A stretch of 64,000 nucleotides of DNA from Pempheris klunzingeri (Eukaryota > Chordata > Actinopteri > Acropomatiformes > Pempheridae), in the NCBI RefSeq assembly GCF_042242105.1, contig NC_092019.1, positions 18,273,328-18,337,327 on the forward strand, given 5' to 3'. This document shows positions 46,684 through 63,129 of the stretch, in pieces (the first letter of the stretch is position 1; each line of letters opens with the position of its first letter). Made by a program: the position numbers and the translations under genes. Below the pieces are notes generated by a model. It had not been told where the DNA came from. It worked only from the letters and a program-made list of their open reading frames with translations, and searched no databases.

Positions 46684-49600
46684 TTAATGCACAAGGGTGG
46701 TCTGTCCTGCAACCTGCGAAGTCGGTGAGAGAAACGGGAGTCAATTACCACCTTTATCTGTTGTTCAGTCTCATACTTTATCATCCGTCTTTCACACACG
46801 TAATCCAGCTTACTTGGGAGATGTTGATTCCGGTGAGTTTCTCCACAGCGCTGGGCAGCTTGGTCATGATATCAAGCACCTCTCCGGCAAGTTTGGCTGC
46901 TCCCACCTCTGAGCCGCCGCTGGACACCATAGTGACCTTCTGGGCCGCAGACAGTGGCCTGCTGATCTCCTCCGCCATCTGCAGAACAGGAAACAGCAGT
47001 GGAATTGATGAGGTGTCGCTGAAATTGGCTGCGACGCCAACAGCAAGTCTAAGGACTTATAAAAAACACGAGGCGGCAAACATTCTTTTGTTTTGTACAA
47101 AGCAAAATGGTTACCCAGGTTTTCAAGGCTCCATAAACATATATTTCACCACACACGTCTAACATTAATATTCATGTGTTCATTCATCCGTGAGAGCGAA
47201 ACTGACCAGTGGCAGTTTCTCCAGCAACATGTCCACCATGGCTCCATCTTTGTACTGCTTGAAGGCATCTGCTTTCTTGGACATCTGCTCTGCTTCGGCA
47301 CGACCCTTAGCCTCCAGGGCAAAAGCCTCTGCCTCGCCTTTCATCTACACGGAGAAACACACACACATACATACACATAAATGTACAGAGTTAAAATCAC
47401 AATAGAAGTTCACATACACTTTAAATGTCAAAAGTAATGCTGCATTAACATGGAATCAGGAAGATGGTAAATCTGATGTCATTTTAGTGGACAGAGGGCA
47501 GGAAGGTAAAATTAGGTGACGTCCTGCTGATCCATTGGAACCAGAAGGTTTTGTCTGTCTGCCAGGTGAACGCAGCACAACACTGTTTGGTAAATGTAAT
47601 GTGGCTGGCAGGCAGGGAGGGAAAAGTGGAAATGAATCCAAAGGGGAGTATTTCAGAAAAAGGAGCCGTGCAGCAGGACTCACCCTGATGGACTCAGCCT
47701 CGGCCTCGGCCTCCATGATAAGCTGCAAGCTGCCAGGAGTGAAGACACATTACAAACTGTTGTTAACTGTCTTAAGTGATTTCATATTTCTTTGATGCTG
47801 ATGAGGTGTTGGACGCCCCTCTCTTATTTTTTATGTGTTCATCAGAACTATACAACACAGCCATGTTATGCTCTAGTACTCACCGCTGCGCCTCAGCCAG
47901 CCTCTCCAGTCGGTATTTCTCTGCTTCTGCAGGCTTCTTAATTTTGGCCTCCAGCTCCTTCTCCTTGCGGATGATCTCCTGCTCCTGCAGCGTTATCTGC
48001 TGCGTGCGCTCCACCACCTGAACCTGCATCTTCTCCTCCTCAATGCGCTGCTTGGTCTTGGCCACCTGACGAGGGAAGAAGAGGAAAAGGGTAAGTTCAG
48101 CACTACTCAGCCTTCAGACACTGAAAAGTAATCAGATATTATCTACAATCTGGACTGGTCCGACTGATACAAACTCAAACAGACTGACCAGACCAGCCAA
48201 ACTTTCACTAGCCTAACAGCTGTACTCTCAGATCAGACCATGAACAGATAACAGTACCTGAAGTTGATAGGCCATTTCTGACTCAGCCTTCTTGGTGTTG
48301 ACCTCAATGTCATAGGCTGCCTTTTTCAGCTCGAAGTCTCTCTGGGCTTTTGCCATCTCGATGTCATTCTTGTACTGAGCCGAAACCTTCTCCTGCATCG
48401 CGCTGGCCTCCTGTATATGGAATGTAGCAGGACAAAAACTGAGAAATGCCGGTATTTCTTTTCAAATGATGGATTACTCTCATTTTCAGATAAAGAGCAA
48501 ATAAGCAGAATGACAGAGATGAAGGGAGAACAAAAGAGCTTATTTTACCCTCATGACAGCATCTCGTTTGTACTGAGCCTCTCCGATCCTGGCATCCTTC
48601 TGCACCTGTGCTGTTCTGGCTTTACCCAGAGAGTGAAGGTAGTCCTGTGAGAGAGGGGAGATAGGAAACAGTGACAGTCAAGTATGAGACAATGCAGTTT
48701 GAGCACTAAAAAGGAAGATAATGCATTAGGCAAACAAAAACATGAGATAGTCTGGTTACCACTGAGGCTCTTAGACCTAATTATTGTAGAGTGGTTGAGG
48801 GTCTGTTGAGTCAGAGGCATTATCATTATCAATCACCTAAGTGCATTATAACTGTAAGAGAGCAAATCATAGGAGACTAAAAGGTTTCATATAAAAAGAT
48901 ACAGGCTCACAGTGACACTGAGTAATTAGTGTTTGCTGTGGTGTTTTTATCATCATATTTTTGTCATTAGCACTGGCAGAAAATGAGCCGGAACAGACAT
49001 AAAGTACCTGATCATCATGAACATCTTTGAGCGTGTAGCTGACAACACCAATCCCCATGTTGACCAGGTCAGAGGAGGCCACCTTAAACACCTGCTCAGA
49101 GAACTTCTTACGGTCCTGGTAGATCTCCTGTACACAAAGAGAGATATATTCACCGTAGTTATTAAATGCTTTAGATGGGCATTCATTTAGCAGTTAGTGA
49201 TGAATCATAAAGCCTTGGGAGGAAAATGACAAGCAAATCCATTAGTCAATGTCTGCACACCAACCTCCACGGTCAAATGAGCAATGATGGCTCTCTGGTG
49301 TCCCTCCAGTGTCTCCAGTGCAATATGCGCAATCTCAGGCTCAGACTTGCCCATAAACATTTGGCAGGCGGTGGCCAGCATCTCCTTGTTTTGGCCCTGG
49401 ATCTTCACCTGGAAGAAGATGGGAGATGAAAATAGAAAATGTGAAAAAGCGAATAGTAAGTCGGACTAGTAGAACACGAGGCAACCGGTTCACAGTAAAA
49501 CTTTAAGTTTACAATTTAATGAGCTAAGACAGTAGCACAAAAAATAAAATAGGCAAAAGGCAGATTATCTTTTTCATTCTATTCTGAACAAAGCGAGCAT

Positions 49601-50914
49601 CTTCCTTTACAAAAATACAATGATGCAAGTGAATACTTTCTTTATGGGAGTGCCCCATTGACCCTTTCTATCCAGTCTGAGACCTTTTTCAAGTGTCATC
49701 TTCCTTTCCCTTATTTACCAACAGTAAATAATCTTCAAACTGGACTAATGATAAAACTTGTTTATGTTCTATATTTACTATTTTTCATATTGCCTTGAAC
49801 TGTGAACTCTTCATTTATTCATTTATCAATGTATTTTTTTGGGAGACACGTGCACAGCTTTTTGACTGCGTTAATTTAATAAAAGTCTTATCGTATTTCA
49901 GTTATCCAATTCTCACAGCATACCTGAGCAATGCCAGTGACAGAGATAGGGACACCGTGACGGGTGTACACTTTGTCACTCTTGACGTTGAGAGTCAAGG
50001 TGTTCAGTGTGATTCTGTGATGAAACAGCATAAAATAAAAAGAAGAGTAGAATGGATGAGTTATAATAATGAAGAACAAGAATGGCAAAAGTACATAGCA
50101 AAAAACAGAGACAACGGAAATTAAGTCAGTTATCAGGCACAGACACCACTTCTCCATGCTGCTAATGACAAGCAGTCCGCTAATGGTTACAGCATTCAGA
50201 GAAAATATCATTTGCACATGTCGCTCCTATAAACATTCATTTCCCTTGTTTGTTGACAAATACATAATCAAGCAGCTGTTTTGTACTTAAACCAGAAGAG
50301 AGAAATAGACTGTAAATGGGATCACCTCTGGATCTGCTGAATACATGGGAGGACAAACACTCTTCCTCCAGCAATCATTAGAGGAGGAGATCGGCCAAAG
50401 CCTGAGTGGAAGGAGAAAAGGGGAGAACACATAACGTTAACATTACACTACCATTCAGTAACATGCAGCTAGTTACTCAGAGTAAGTAGCTGTGTGACAC
50501 AGCACACAGTTTAACCCTGTTTCACAACAATGAGTAATGTAATTTACTCTGAGCCTACAAACTACAACAAGCTGGAAAATTCCTAGTTTACTCCAAACTG
50601 ATAAGTGTTGCTCAATACAATCTTGTCACAAGACATGTGATGTTCAATTTGCTCCCATGGTTTATTGGTCCACTGCATACACAGTCTCCTTTTATTACAA
50701 GATTATTGTGTCACATAGAACAATGGTCTCCTGAAAGTCTGTAACTATATTAAAGCATCATGGAGGCTGGAGTGTTTTATTACCCAAAGGGGGATATTCT
50801 GGTTTTCTCAACATCCTCTGTCACTGTTAGTTATCTATGAGATGAGAGGCAAGGGAAGTCAAGCATCTTACCAGACACCACCATGGCCTCATTGGGTCCA
50901 CATGTGTAAAACAT
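46684..50914 (-). CDS. FLOT1: Flotillin-1 (reggie-2), lipid-microdomain scaffold
   Basis: Twelve coding exons on the minus strand join in phase: 50914-50872, 50401-50326, 50014-49924, 49408-49265, 49127-49008, 48644-48549, 48410-48258, 48065-47884, 47729-47684, 47344-47207, 46978-46814 and 46713-46684. The product is 427 aa, exactly the human length. It starts [15 protein letters not shown] and keeps the palmitoylated Cys34 context ([12 protein letters not shown]). An SPFH/PHB domain (about 1-190; [31 protein letters not shown]) is followed by an Ala-Glu-rich coiled-coil flotillin domain ([23 protein letters not shown]) that forms hetero-oligomers with flotillin-2 on the inner face of the plasma membrane and endosomes. 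The last exon is tiny (VAGQTTLVH, stop at 46684-46686) but has an excellent acceptor (cgacttcgcag) and restores the family length, so I prefer it to longer alternatives. Confidence 0.96.
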
Positions 50915-50922
50915 CTTGATTC
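50872..50922 (-). CDS. FLOT1: FLOT1 start-codon exon
   Basis: Acceptor ttacatcag on the minus strand, then 8 nt of leader, ATG at 50914-50912, 43 coding nt and donor GTAAGA. The polypyrimidine tract upstream is a run of T (A10 on the plus strand). This start gives the conserved MF(Y/F)TCGPNEA N terminus. Confidence 0.9.
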
Positions 50923-51690
50923 CTGATGTAAAAAAAAAACAAAAATCAATGAGCCAGAAAGGATGAATATTACTTCAGTAATGTAGAGGACAGCATCACT
51001 TTTTCTTGACGGTCACTGTGATGTATTTAGATTGTAAAGATTGTGGAAAAATAATACAATGGTTTTATGAAACTTTAGATACCAAAGTGCAAGTTTATTT
51101 CCAGTGCAGTGTTGTCAGAGACCAATACACAGCCCTTTAACTGAGCCAATGAAACACCGTTTTACGGCAGCATCGAGCACTATTTTCTGACCATTCATTT
51201 GATCATATTTATGATCCCAAGAATTTGTTACTGCATCGTCGGTTTGGGTGTCAAGAGTATGGTATTAACTCTCAGGCTACAAATGGCAGATGTCTAAGTC
51301 AATCATTCAAGGAAAGCCCTTCACTAATTAAGTTTCCATATTTTCACCGTGAACCTGATGTCTCCACCCACAACTGCCCCAATACGGGAACAGACGGGTC
51401 GGTGTGACGAGCTACAATTTGATGCCCTCGCGCAAAAACCTATCAAGAAATATATTGTCAAACATTAGTTAGAATAGCAAAAACCCTTGGTGATCAAACA
51501 CTAAGGTCCCACATGCAGTTTATCACATATAAAACCTAATAACTGTCGGCAGAAACAGCTAGCTCGCATGCTAACGTTAGCTAGCTAAATAACAGGCAGC
51601 GGAATCGGGTCTGAGTCGGTAACGTCACGGTGCCTGTACATATACGGCCATCGACTGCAGCTACACCATGTAACAAATGGTTTAGCTTAC

Positions 51691-51790
51691 CGCTATCCGG
51701 TTAAATCACAAACAATCCTTTTCGGAGTAAATCAGGACTATATTTTCTGTAGCTACGGTCAGACAGGCTGCCGTGTTTCCCCTCGGCTGG
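51691..51790 (-). other. FLOT1: FLOT1 exon 1, 5' untranslated (5' end approximate)
   Basis: A good minus-strand donor (CGGATAGCG|GTAAGC, cut after 51691) lies 0.77 kb upstream of the start-codon exon, as expected for the non-coding first exon of FLOT1. The transcription start is not directly visible. Confidence 0.5.
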
Positions 51791-51858
51791 AATGACAAAT
51801 ATGTCAGTTTGTACAGGGACGTGTGCACTGACCACGCCCATCCCCATGACAACCGTGG

Positions 51859-51871
51859 TGCCATCTAGTGG
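51859..51871 (-). promoter_or_regulatory. Candidate CTCF site upstream of FLOT1
   Basis: The minus strand reads CCACTAGATGGCA, a full match to the CTCF core CCASYAGRKGGC. It lies just upstream of the predicted FLOT1 first exon, at the edge of the transposon-rich intergenic region. Confidence 0.5.
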
Positions 51872-53300
51872 TCGGTAGTGACAACTGCACCTCCACTGCT
51901 GCAGCCTTGCACACACCAAGTGTTTGAGTTCACTCTTCAATAATCATCATAAGCACCACAGGGACAGTGAAGTGACTTAAGTTCTTAATTCTCAGGCTCT
52001 CTCCAACAATGCTCATGCAATATGTATGTAAAAAAAAATGATGCAAGTAGAAAGTAAAATAAGAATCTAAGACGCCATACAAGATCGTGCTGAGGTTAAA
52101 TTATAGGAATGCAATGTGGAATAAATTAAATGAATTATAATACTTAAGTAAAAGTAGCAATACCATAGTAATAACCTCAGTAATAAACATGTTATTAAAT
52201 TTACATTTCCAACAATGTCAATAAAATCTGAAGATTAGAAACTTCATAAAGTAGAATTAGAATTAGAATTAGAATTAGAATGTTGTACTGGGCTGCATTA
52301 GATTGTCCATGTCGACCTAATAAAGTGGTCACTGAGTGTATACAGTAACTACAAAATTAATTTTGAATCCAGAAATGCCTTATTGGAGCTGTTTGAGGGG
52401 GTTTGAAAATGTTGTTTCCACTGACCTTGGTCTGTTTGTATTGCCCAAGGCACCAGTTGCCAGCTGTCTCAGCAAAGTCTGCAGCCCTGCCTGACTCCAC
52501 ATTCTTTCATGATAATTTGCTTATTTGTACATTGGATGTCAGATTTAAACTGGAGGATACAATAACAGGCAGAGGACACACCACACAAAACACATTACAG
52601 GTTTGCAGATTACAGGTCTGGAATACAGATTTTTGGGTTTATGGTGTGGCTTTGTAGTCGTCTGTATATTTAATTAACTGTCTGAGATGACACTTTAACA
52701 TCCATCACCAATGTTAACCTTGAAAAAATATAAGCAATTTTGTGCATTGCCTCTGAGGCTGTGTCTACATGACTGATGAGTGGATTGGACTGAATACTGG
52801 AATAATGACAAATGCTACATATTAAGATATGACGTGATATGATGTGCACAATTGCAAAAGAGTCTTGCGATACAATTAGACTTAGTGGTTCAGCAATACT
52901 GACAGTCAATGCAATCAAAAATTAAACATGTTTTCCTTTCATGCCAGGCTTTTCCTAATGACCATTATCAGTCTACTAGTAAAATAAATGAAGCTGAGTG
53001 AAATATACATTTATTTGAAGTGATTCTGGCCTGAATAGACGGTTTCATATCCAGCAGCAGAGTTTAGTTCTTACTCTTTAATCCACTGTTAAAACTCTAA
53101 TCTGATTATTTTACAGACATGGAGGGCTTTGGATTTGCTCCTGTCTTTTCTCACTGTCCCGATGGGAGCTGGGAACAGGAGCCTGGCTCATCCATCCTGC
53201 TCACCAGATGTCAACCAGCAACCATCAAGCCCCATCAAGCCCCCCAGGTGTGGGGGCTCCTGCTGCAAATCCTGTCCTCTTTTTGTCCAGGTCTTTGAGT
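51872..53300. other. Intergenic, FLOT1 side of the divergent spacer
   Basis: No gene seen. Contains short repeat scraps at 52138-52170 (aagtaaaagtagcaatacc) and 52310-52345 (acctaataaagtggtcactg) and a hexamer microsatellite (AGAATT)n at 52252-52281. Confidence 0.6.
52252..52281. repeat. (AGAATT)n hexamer microsatellite
   Basis: Five perfect tandem copies of a 6-bp unit. Confidence 0.9.
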
Positions 53301-53304
53301 CAAT

Positions 53305-53760
53305 AGAATAGAATATAGAGTAGAATTTATCTTTATTGTCCAACACGGTGAAAATTACTCCTCTGCTCGCCAGACACAAGCAACAACAGCATAAAAAGCA
53401 AACAGACAAATATAAAAATAAAAAATAAAAAAAAAACACATACAGGTCAGATTACATATTTTCAAAGCAGCTCATTTCAATATCTGTGGCTCAGATCCAA
53501 TTAATCACCTGCTTTTTGATTGATTGTTGAGGATATTGATGGCACTTAGGATAAAGGACTTCTTAAATATATTTCTAGTCGCTCTATAGCACCTCCCAGA
53601 GATCAAGAGCTCTAACTGGCCAAAGAGGAGATGGGAGTTGTCTACGAGGATGCTTCTCGCTTCCTTGTCTTCTCTTTTAACAGCTGAGTCAAAGGCATCT
53701 GGGGTTTGCTCAACAGTATTTCCCAAGACCTCCTCCATCACTTGAGGAGGCCTTGTTTGC
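53305..53760 (-). mobile_element. LINE 3' end, 5'-truncated
   Basis: On the minus strand a frame reads FGQLELLISGRCYRATRNIF, then KKSFILSAINILN, the degenerate LLPSGRRYR...KSFIPSAI...LN signature near the end of fish LINE reverse-transcriptase proteins. A short 3'UTR follows, then AATAAAG and an ATTCT-type simple repeat tail (plus strand gaatagaatatagagtagaa). Severely truncated and not functional. Confidence 0.6.
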
Positions 53761-54029
53761 AGTTATCTAACATCTTTGATTTACTTTCAACCACTGTCTG
53801 TTTGCTGATCAGTAATAATCCAGCTCTTAAAGTATGGCATTGTCTCTGGGACGCCTCGGACAGAGTTTCTTGCTTCTTTATAGATAATTACATACATATC
53901 CACCAGTCCTCATTATAAGGCTGTACCAGCTTTTAAACCAACATGGGCGAGAAGTTTTTGAAGTGTCCAGATAAAAATAAAATGAAATTTGAACAGCTGC
54001 TCAAACTAGATCAGCAAATGAAAATTTGA

Positions 54030-54560
54030 TTTGATGGGTCAAAAGAGCACAGAAGCACTAATCATAGCAGCATGAGAGCATGCACTGAGTACAAGATCAA
54101 TAGAGGCGGGGCCTACCCCACCAGACAGGACCCCAGGTGCAGGCTGTGCAAAGATACTCCTGAAACAGCCCACCACATAATAGCATAGAGTGTAACATGC
54201 TGGCAAGAACAGCGTACATGGGACCCCATAACCAAGTGGCTGGCAAATAGGAACATCTGTACTGAGTATGGGATGGAAGTCCCACGGTCAGAATGGAAGA
54301 CACCTCCCAAAAGTGTTTGAGACCGAGCTAAGATCCTGTGGGACTTCCAGATCCAGACCGACAGACTGGTGATCGCTAACCAAGCTGACATCGTGCTGAT
54401 TGACAAACAGTGGTGATACATGTAGCAGTCCCAAGCGACAGCAACATCAGGAGGAAGGAACACGCTAAGCTAGAAAAATACCCAAGAGAGCTGGAAAGGA
54501 TGTAGGTAGTCAAGGCAACAGTGGTGCCAGTGGTGATGGGAACACTGGGGGCTGTGGCTG
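54030..54560 (+). mobile_element. Remnant of a non-LTR retroelement with restriction-like endonuclease
   Basis: Broken plus-strand frames read PRCRLCKDTPETAHHIIA (C-x2-C-x7-H zinc-knuckle pattern), then ILWDFQIQTDRLVIANQADI followed by VLIDKQ, then PSDSNIRRKEHAKLEKY and VVKATVVPVVMGTLGA. A CCHC knuckle followed by a (K/Q)xDIV...D endonuclease block is typical of the C terminus of RLE-type elements (the R2/NeSL/Rex6 group). At least five stops or frameshifts disrupt it. Confidence 0.6.
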
Positions 54561-54599
54561 GGGGGGGAGGGTTATTATATATGTACATTTCACCATTTA

Positions 54600-56049
54600 C
54601 TTCTCAGTTTTTGCAGAAAAAAAAAAGAAAGAAATTAGGATCACATCAAATCAATCAAAATATGGTATTTTCAAAACGATATGTCAATCTTCAATACTTG
54701 GTTGGGAATCCCTTTGCCTTAATCACTGCCTCGATGCGCCGTGGCATTGATACAATCAGCCTGTGGCATTGCCTAGGAGTTATGGAAGCCCAGATTTCCT
54801 TGATGCTTGCTGTCAGCTCTTCTTTGTTTTTGGGTCTGGTGCCCCTCATTTTCCTCTTGATAATACCCCATAGATTCTCAATGGGGTTTAGGTCCGGCGA
54901 GTTGGCTGGCCAGTCAAGCACTGTGATGGCATGGGCATCAAACCAGGTTTTGGTGCTTCTGGCGGTATGGGCAGGGGCCAGGTCCTGCTGGAAGATGAAA
55001 TCTGCATCTCCATACAGATCCTCAGCAGAAGGAATCATGAAGTCCTCTAAAACATTCTGGTAGACTGTTGCGGTGACCTTGGATTTAAGAAAGCAGAGTT
55101 TACCAACACCTGCACTGGACATTGCACCCCAAATCATGACTGACTGTGGATATTTCACACTGGACCTCAAGCAGCTTAGGTTCTGTTCCTCACCCGTCTT
55201 CCTCCAAACCCTTGGACCTTGATTCCCGAATGAAAGGCACACTTTACTTTCATCGGAAAAGAGGACCTTGGACCACTGGCCAACAGTCCAGTCCTTCTTC
55301 TCCTTGGCCCAGTTGAGATGCTTCCTACGTTGGCTCAGGCTCAGAAGTGGCTTGACCCAAGGAACCCGACAGTTCTAGCCCACCTCCTGGATGCGTCTGA
55401 ATGTGGTGGTTTTTGAAGCTGTGACTCCCGCATCATTCCACTCTTTCTGGATCTCTGCCAGATTCTTGAATCTTCTCTGTTTGATAATCCGCTGAAGCCC
55501 ACGGTCATCTCTTTTGCTGGTGCATCTTCTCCTGCCACATTTTGCCCTTCCACTAGACTTTCCATTGATATGCTTGGACACAGCACTCTGTGAACAGCCA
55601 GCCTCCTTAGCTATGAACTTTTGTGGCTTACCCATCCTATGGAGGGTATCAATGATGGTCTTCTGGCCAGTTGTCAAGTCTGCAGTCTTCCCCATATTGA
55701 ACCGAACTGAGACAATTGAATCAAACTGAAGCAATTTAATGACACCTGGGGAAACCTGTGCAGGTGCTTTGAGTTTAGTAGATGATTAGTGTGTGACACT
55801 CAGTTTAAAACATTCATGCCCCGCAAAATTTGGGCTGATTTCTCCACAGTATTCTAATTTTTTGAATTCCTGTTTTCGTGGGTTTCACGAGCTGGAAGCC
55901 CAAATTATGTAAAATTAAACAAATAAATACTTGAAATAGTTTAAATTGTGGGCCCTGAATCTATAATCTATGAAAGTTAAATTTTTTGAATGGAATTATG
56001 GAAATAAATAAACTTTTCCATGATATTCTAATTTTTTGGAAAGGGTCTG
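54600..56049 (-). mobile_element. Tc1-like DNA transposon, left end missing or degraded
   Basis: The right terminus is clear: minus strand CAGACCCTTTCCAAAAAATT, next to a TA at 56050-56051, followed by a long subterminal region. The matching inverted repeat is not seen on the left, where recognisable element sequence fades out near 54600 in an A-rich stretch. The transposase frame lies between. This family differs from the copy at 26920. Confidence 0.85.
54691..55695 (-). pseudogene. Tc1-like transposase interrupted by a single TAG stop
   Basis: From Met at 55695 (MGKTADLTTGQKTIIDTLHR) the frame runs through the DNA-binding helices (GCSQSAVSKHI, GRAKCGRRR) to RRIQEVG, where TAG (plus-strand 55375-55377) interrupts it. 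The same frame then continues uninterrupted through FSDESK (first Asp), QQDLAPAHT (second Asp) and DLNPIENLW (Glu, 34 residues later) to a normal stop at 54691 (AKGFPTKY). Apart from this one codon the 334-codon gene looks complete. Confidence 0.9.
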
Positions 56050-56059
56050 TATATACATC

Positions 56060-56560
56060 ACATAAGATGTTACAGGTCAGATTATGTAGTTGCAATGCAA
56101 ACAGTTTATTTCTTATTGCTTTTGCTGATTTATTGCTGTTACCCGTTACATTGTTGTTACAGTTAGACAGACTGAGGACCAAAATAGTTCCTCAAATGAT
56201 TATCGGGATCATGTAGTATCATGTGGGTTTTTTTTAAAAAGCCACAGAAGAGCCACTACATGGACCTAGTGATGAGACCCCAGATGTTTTGAAACAGGCC
56301 TACTGCCAAAGGGACACTGAGGGGAAGGGCTTGAGCTGACTGACTCCATCTTGTCTAAGAAACTGTGATTTCTGCCATCTGTCTGCTCTGCAGGGAGTGT
56401 TTAGGCTACAGTGAGGAGAGTGATTTTAAACTGCTGACTGATTTTTCTCCTCTGATATCTGAAAGATAAGACAACTGCAATGCATCTTATTGTGTGTTTC
56501 TGGAAACCAGCTGCAGAAAGTCTCCTCAATCTCTATATCCAATTTCCCCACCCTGGTCTG
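56060..56560. other. Spacer between the Tc1 copy and the TUBB promoter
   Basis: About 500 bp with no recognisable gene or repeat. Confidence 0.5.
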
Positions 56561-56797
56561 CAGCAGCGCCCCTCCTCATCCTCCTCACCCCGGCCCTGGG
56601 TCAGTCGTCTCAGCCAATCCCCGTCCGCGGCAGCTGGGTCCGGGTGTAGCCCCGCCCGCTGCCCGGCCCCAGCCTCGTTCTGGAAGCGCTCCAGCATTAT
56701 AAAGGCTTTGTCCGGCGCTTCTCCGTAAGTCTGCGGTCGGTCTCCGCGTCTGTGAACAAACTCTCCTGCTCGCCGTTGTGAAACTTTCTCATCCACA
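56560..56797 (+). promoter_or_regulatory. TUBB: TUBB promoter and 5'UTR
   Basis: CCAAT at 56614-56618, a GC box (ccccgcccg, about 56650-56658) and TATAAA at 56698-56703 are correctly spaced. Transcription should start near 56728-56732, leaving a 5'UTR of about 70 nt before the ATG at 56798. The CCAAT-GC-TATA layout suits a strongly expressed tubulin gene. Confidence 0.8.
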
Positions 56798-61177
<4,380 letters not shown>

Positions 61178-61355
61178 AGATGAAGATGTGAAGGTCAAGA
61201 CAACAATGCCAAAACGAATAATAATCAAAACGGAACAACCTTATAAGTAACCAAGGAACAAACCCAGTCACTGAGCATTGCTAGAATCAAACTTTAGCAT
61301 ACTTTAGATATACCTTGTGATTTACTGGAAATAAAGTGTCACATGAAAACTGATT
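61178..61355 (+). other. TUBB: TUBB 3' untranslated region with polyA signal
   Basis: A short 3'UTR after TGA 61175-61177. AATAAA at 61330-61335 is followed by a GT/T-rich element. Confidence 0.85.
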
Positions 61356-62540
61356 GCCTTTTGTTAATGCTTTCATTTATATGACTCTTATTTGTCTGAA
61401 ACATTAACTACAACTCAGCCATTCAATTTCAGTCACATTTCAAAACCATGTAATTACCAAAGGGGATTTCCAGAGATGGATGAATGTTAATTCTGAGGTC
61501 AGCAGGATCTGTAGAAGAGGATACTGATGCATCCATGTGCTGTTTCCTGCAGCTATGAAATATAGCTCTGCCATTTAATTTTGTTATGCATGGATAAGTA
61601 AGTTTAATGTCTGTTCAATGAGCATTAACTTAAGTAAACTCAAGGAACTCTAGTGCAAACATGCAGTAAATATAGTTACCAGATATTGCATGACTCTTTA
61701 GTGAGGTGTAATATCCAGAGTTGTCCACTCTAATTGTTGGAATAGTAACTAGCACATGACTATTTTGCAACATGATAGTCAGACCAAGTCTCTGCGCCAA
61801 GCCACATTCCACAACTATGAGTCAAACCTAAGAACGCGTGCGTTGCACCCTTGATGATCCAATTATAAAATTCAAGAAAGTGGAAATGCATGTGTTGGTT
61901 GAGTAAAATATAATTACACAAATTCAGACAAACCAATAATGCAGCATCTACTTAATTTTTTTGAGACTCAGTAAGTTTTATGGGTTTATTGTAAGGTTTT
62001 AAATTAGAATTCCTGTGGAGAACACATAGAGATGCAGGTGCACTGAATGACATTAAGTACTGTAGTTGTGCAGTACTGTTGCTGGTGCCCATTGCCATGA
62101 GGGCTTAACCTGCACTGGGGACTCCAGGGCAAAAATGAGCAACTACCCATGGCTGTGTTAATTTATGCATGTTAATTTAAGCCTTCTTAGACATGGAACC
62201 TCTTTAAGAAAAGGCCTAAGGGTTTAGATGATAAAATGGTTCCCACCTGAAGGCCCCAATGTCAGGTTATATTGTCTGTGGCCCCTGGAGTTCTGGGGAA
62301 CCAGAGCAGTAGTCTTACCCTGTGCCAAGGATATATAAATAGAAAATGAAGCTGTATCTAAACTATGCTAAAGAGTGGAATCTCTGAACACACTTCACTA
62401 AGTAAGCTACTTGCAATGCTACTTAATTTTGTCCCTATATATGTACCATATACAAAGCTGTGTACATTATGGAGATAGAAAATATCACTCAATAGACTTT
62501 GTTTGTTTGGACCCTTTAAGATACGCGTGTGCAGCGCGAA
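61356..62540. other. TUBB-MDC1 intergenic
   Basis: No gene, RNA or recognised repeat. Confidence 0.6.
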
Positions 62541-62760
62541 AAATGTGTGAGCTTCCGGGATTCTTGGTCCAATCAGAGGCATTCTAAGCAAGACAGACTG
62601 AGAATGTCCAATAGCAGTAGATTACAGTATGATTGACAGGTATGTTGGCCAATCGCTTCATGTTAGAACGTCTTTTGAGGCCGTGAGCACTTCTTCCCAG
62701 GATATGCACGGTAGTATACATGTTTAGTTATCTCCATCGAGCAAGGCAAGTCGTGTGAAG
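62540..62760 (+). promoter_or_regulatory. MDC1: Candidate MDC1 promoter with three CCAAT boxes
   Basis: CCAAT at 62569-62573, 62608-62612 and 62649-62653, spaced 39 and 41 bp, plus an ETS-like cttccggg near 62552. A possible non-coding exon ends at 62760 before a GTGGGT donor. Evenly spaced CCAAT boxes are typical of NF-Y-driven, cell-cycle-linked, TATA-less promoters. Confidence 0.5.
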
Positions 62761-63129
62761 GTGGGTATTTAGAATACTACCTTTTCTGTTGAAGAAAAAA
62801 CACGTCAACACAAAATCCTATTGCACCCACATTTGCACATTTTCATATGAGCGTAGTTTTACCATGCAGTTGGCTGAAATTCAAGTCAAGCTACTCGTGT
62901 AATCGCTGAAACTTCCATAACTTGGAAAATCAATGAAATTGTCACTCTTAAAAGTAGAAGCTAACAACGTTTAAACTGAGAACATTATTTGTTACTTAAT
63001 GACCATAAAGATGACATGATACAACGAGTAGTTAGTTTAGGTTTGGTGTAGCATGAAATCATGATGATAACCAAAAACAGCGGTTAATGTTTTCTTCCGA
63101 TTCGTTTTCCGTTTTCTTATTGATGCTGA

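Noticed and set aside
54521-55063. 180-codon plus-strand frame within the second Tc1 element
   Set aside because: Antisense shadow of the transposase catalytic domain.
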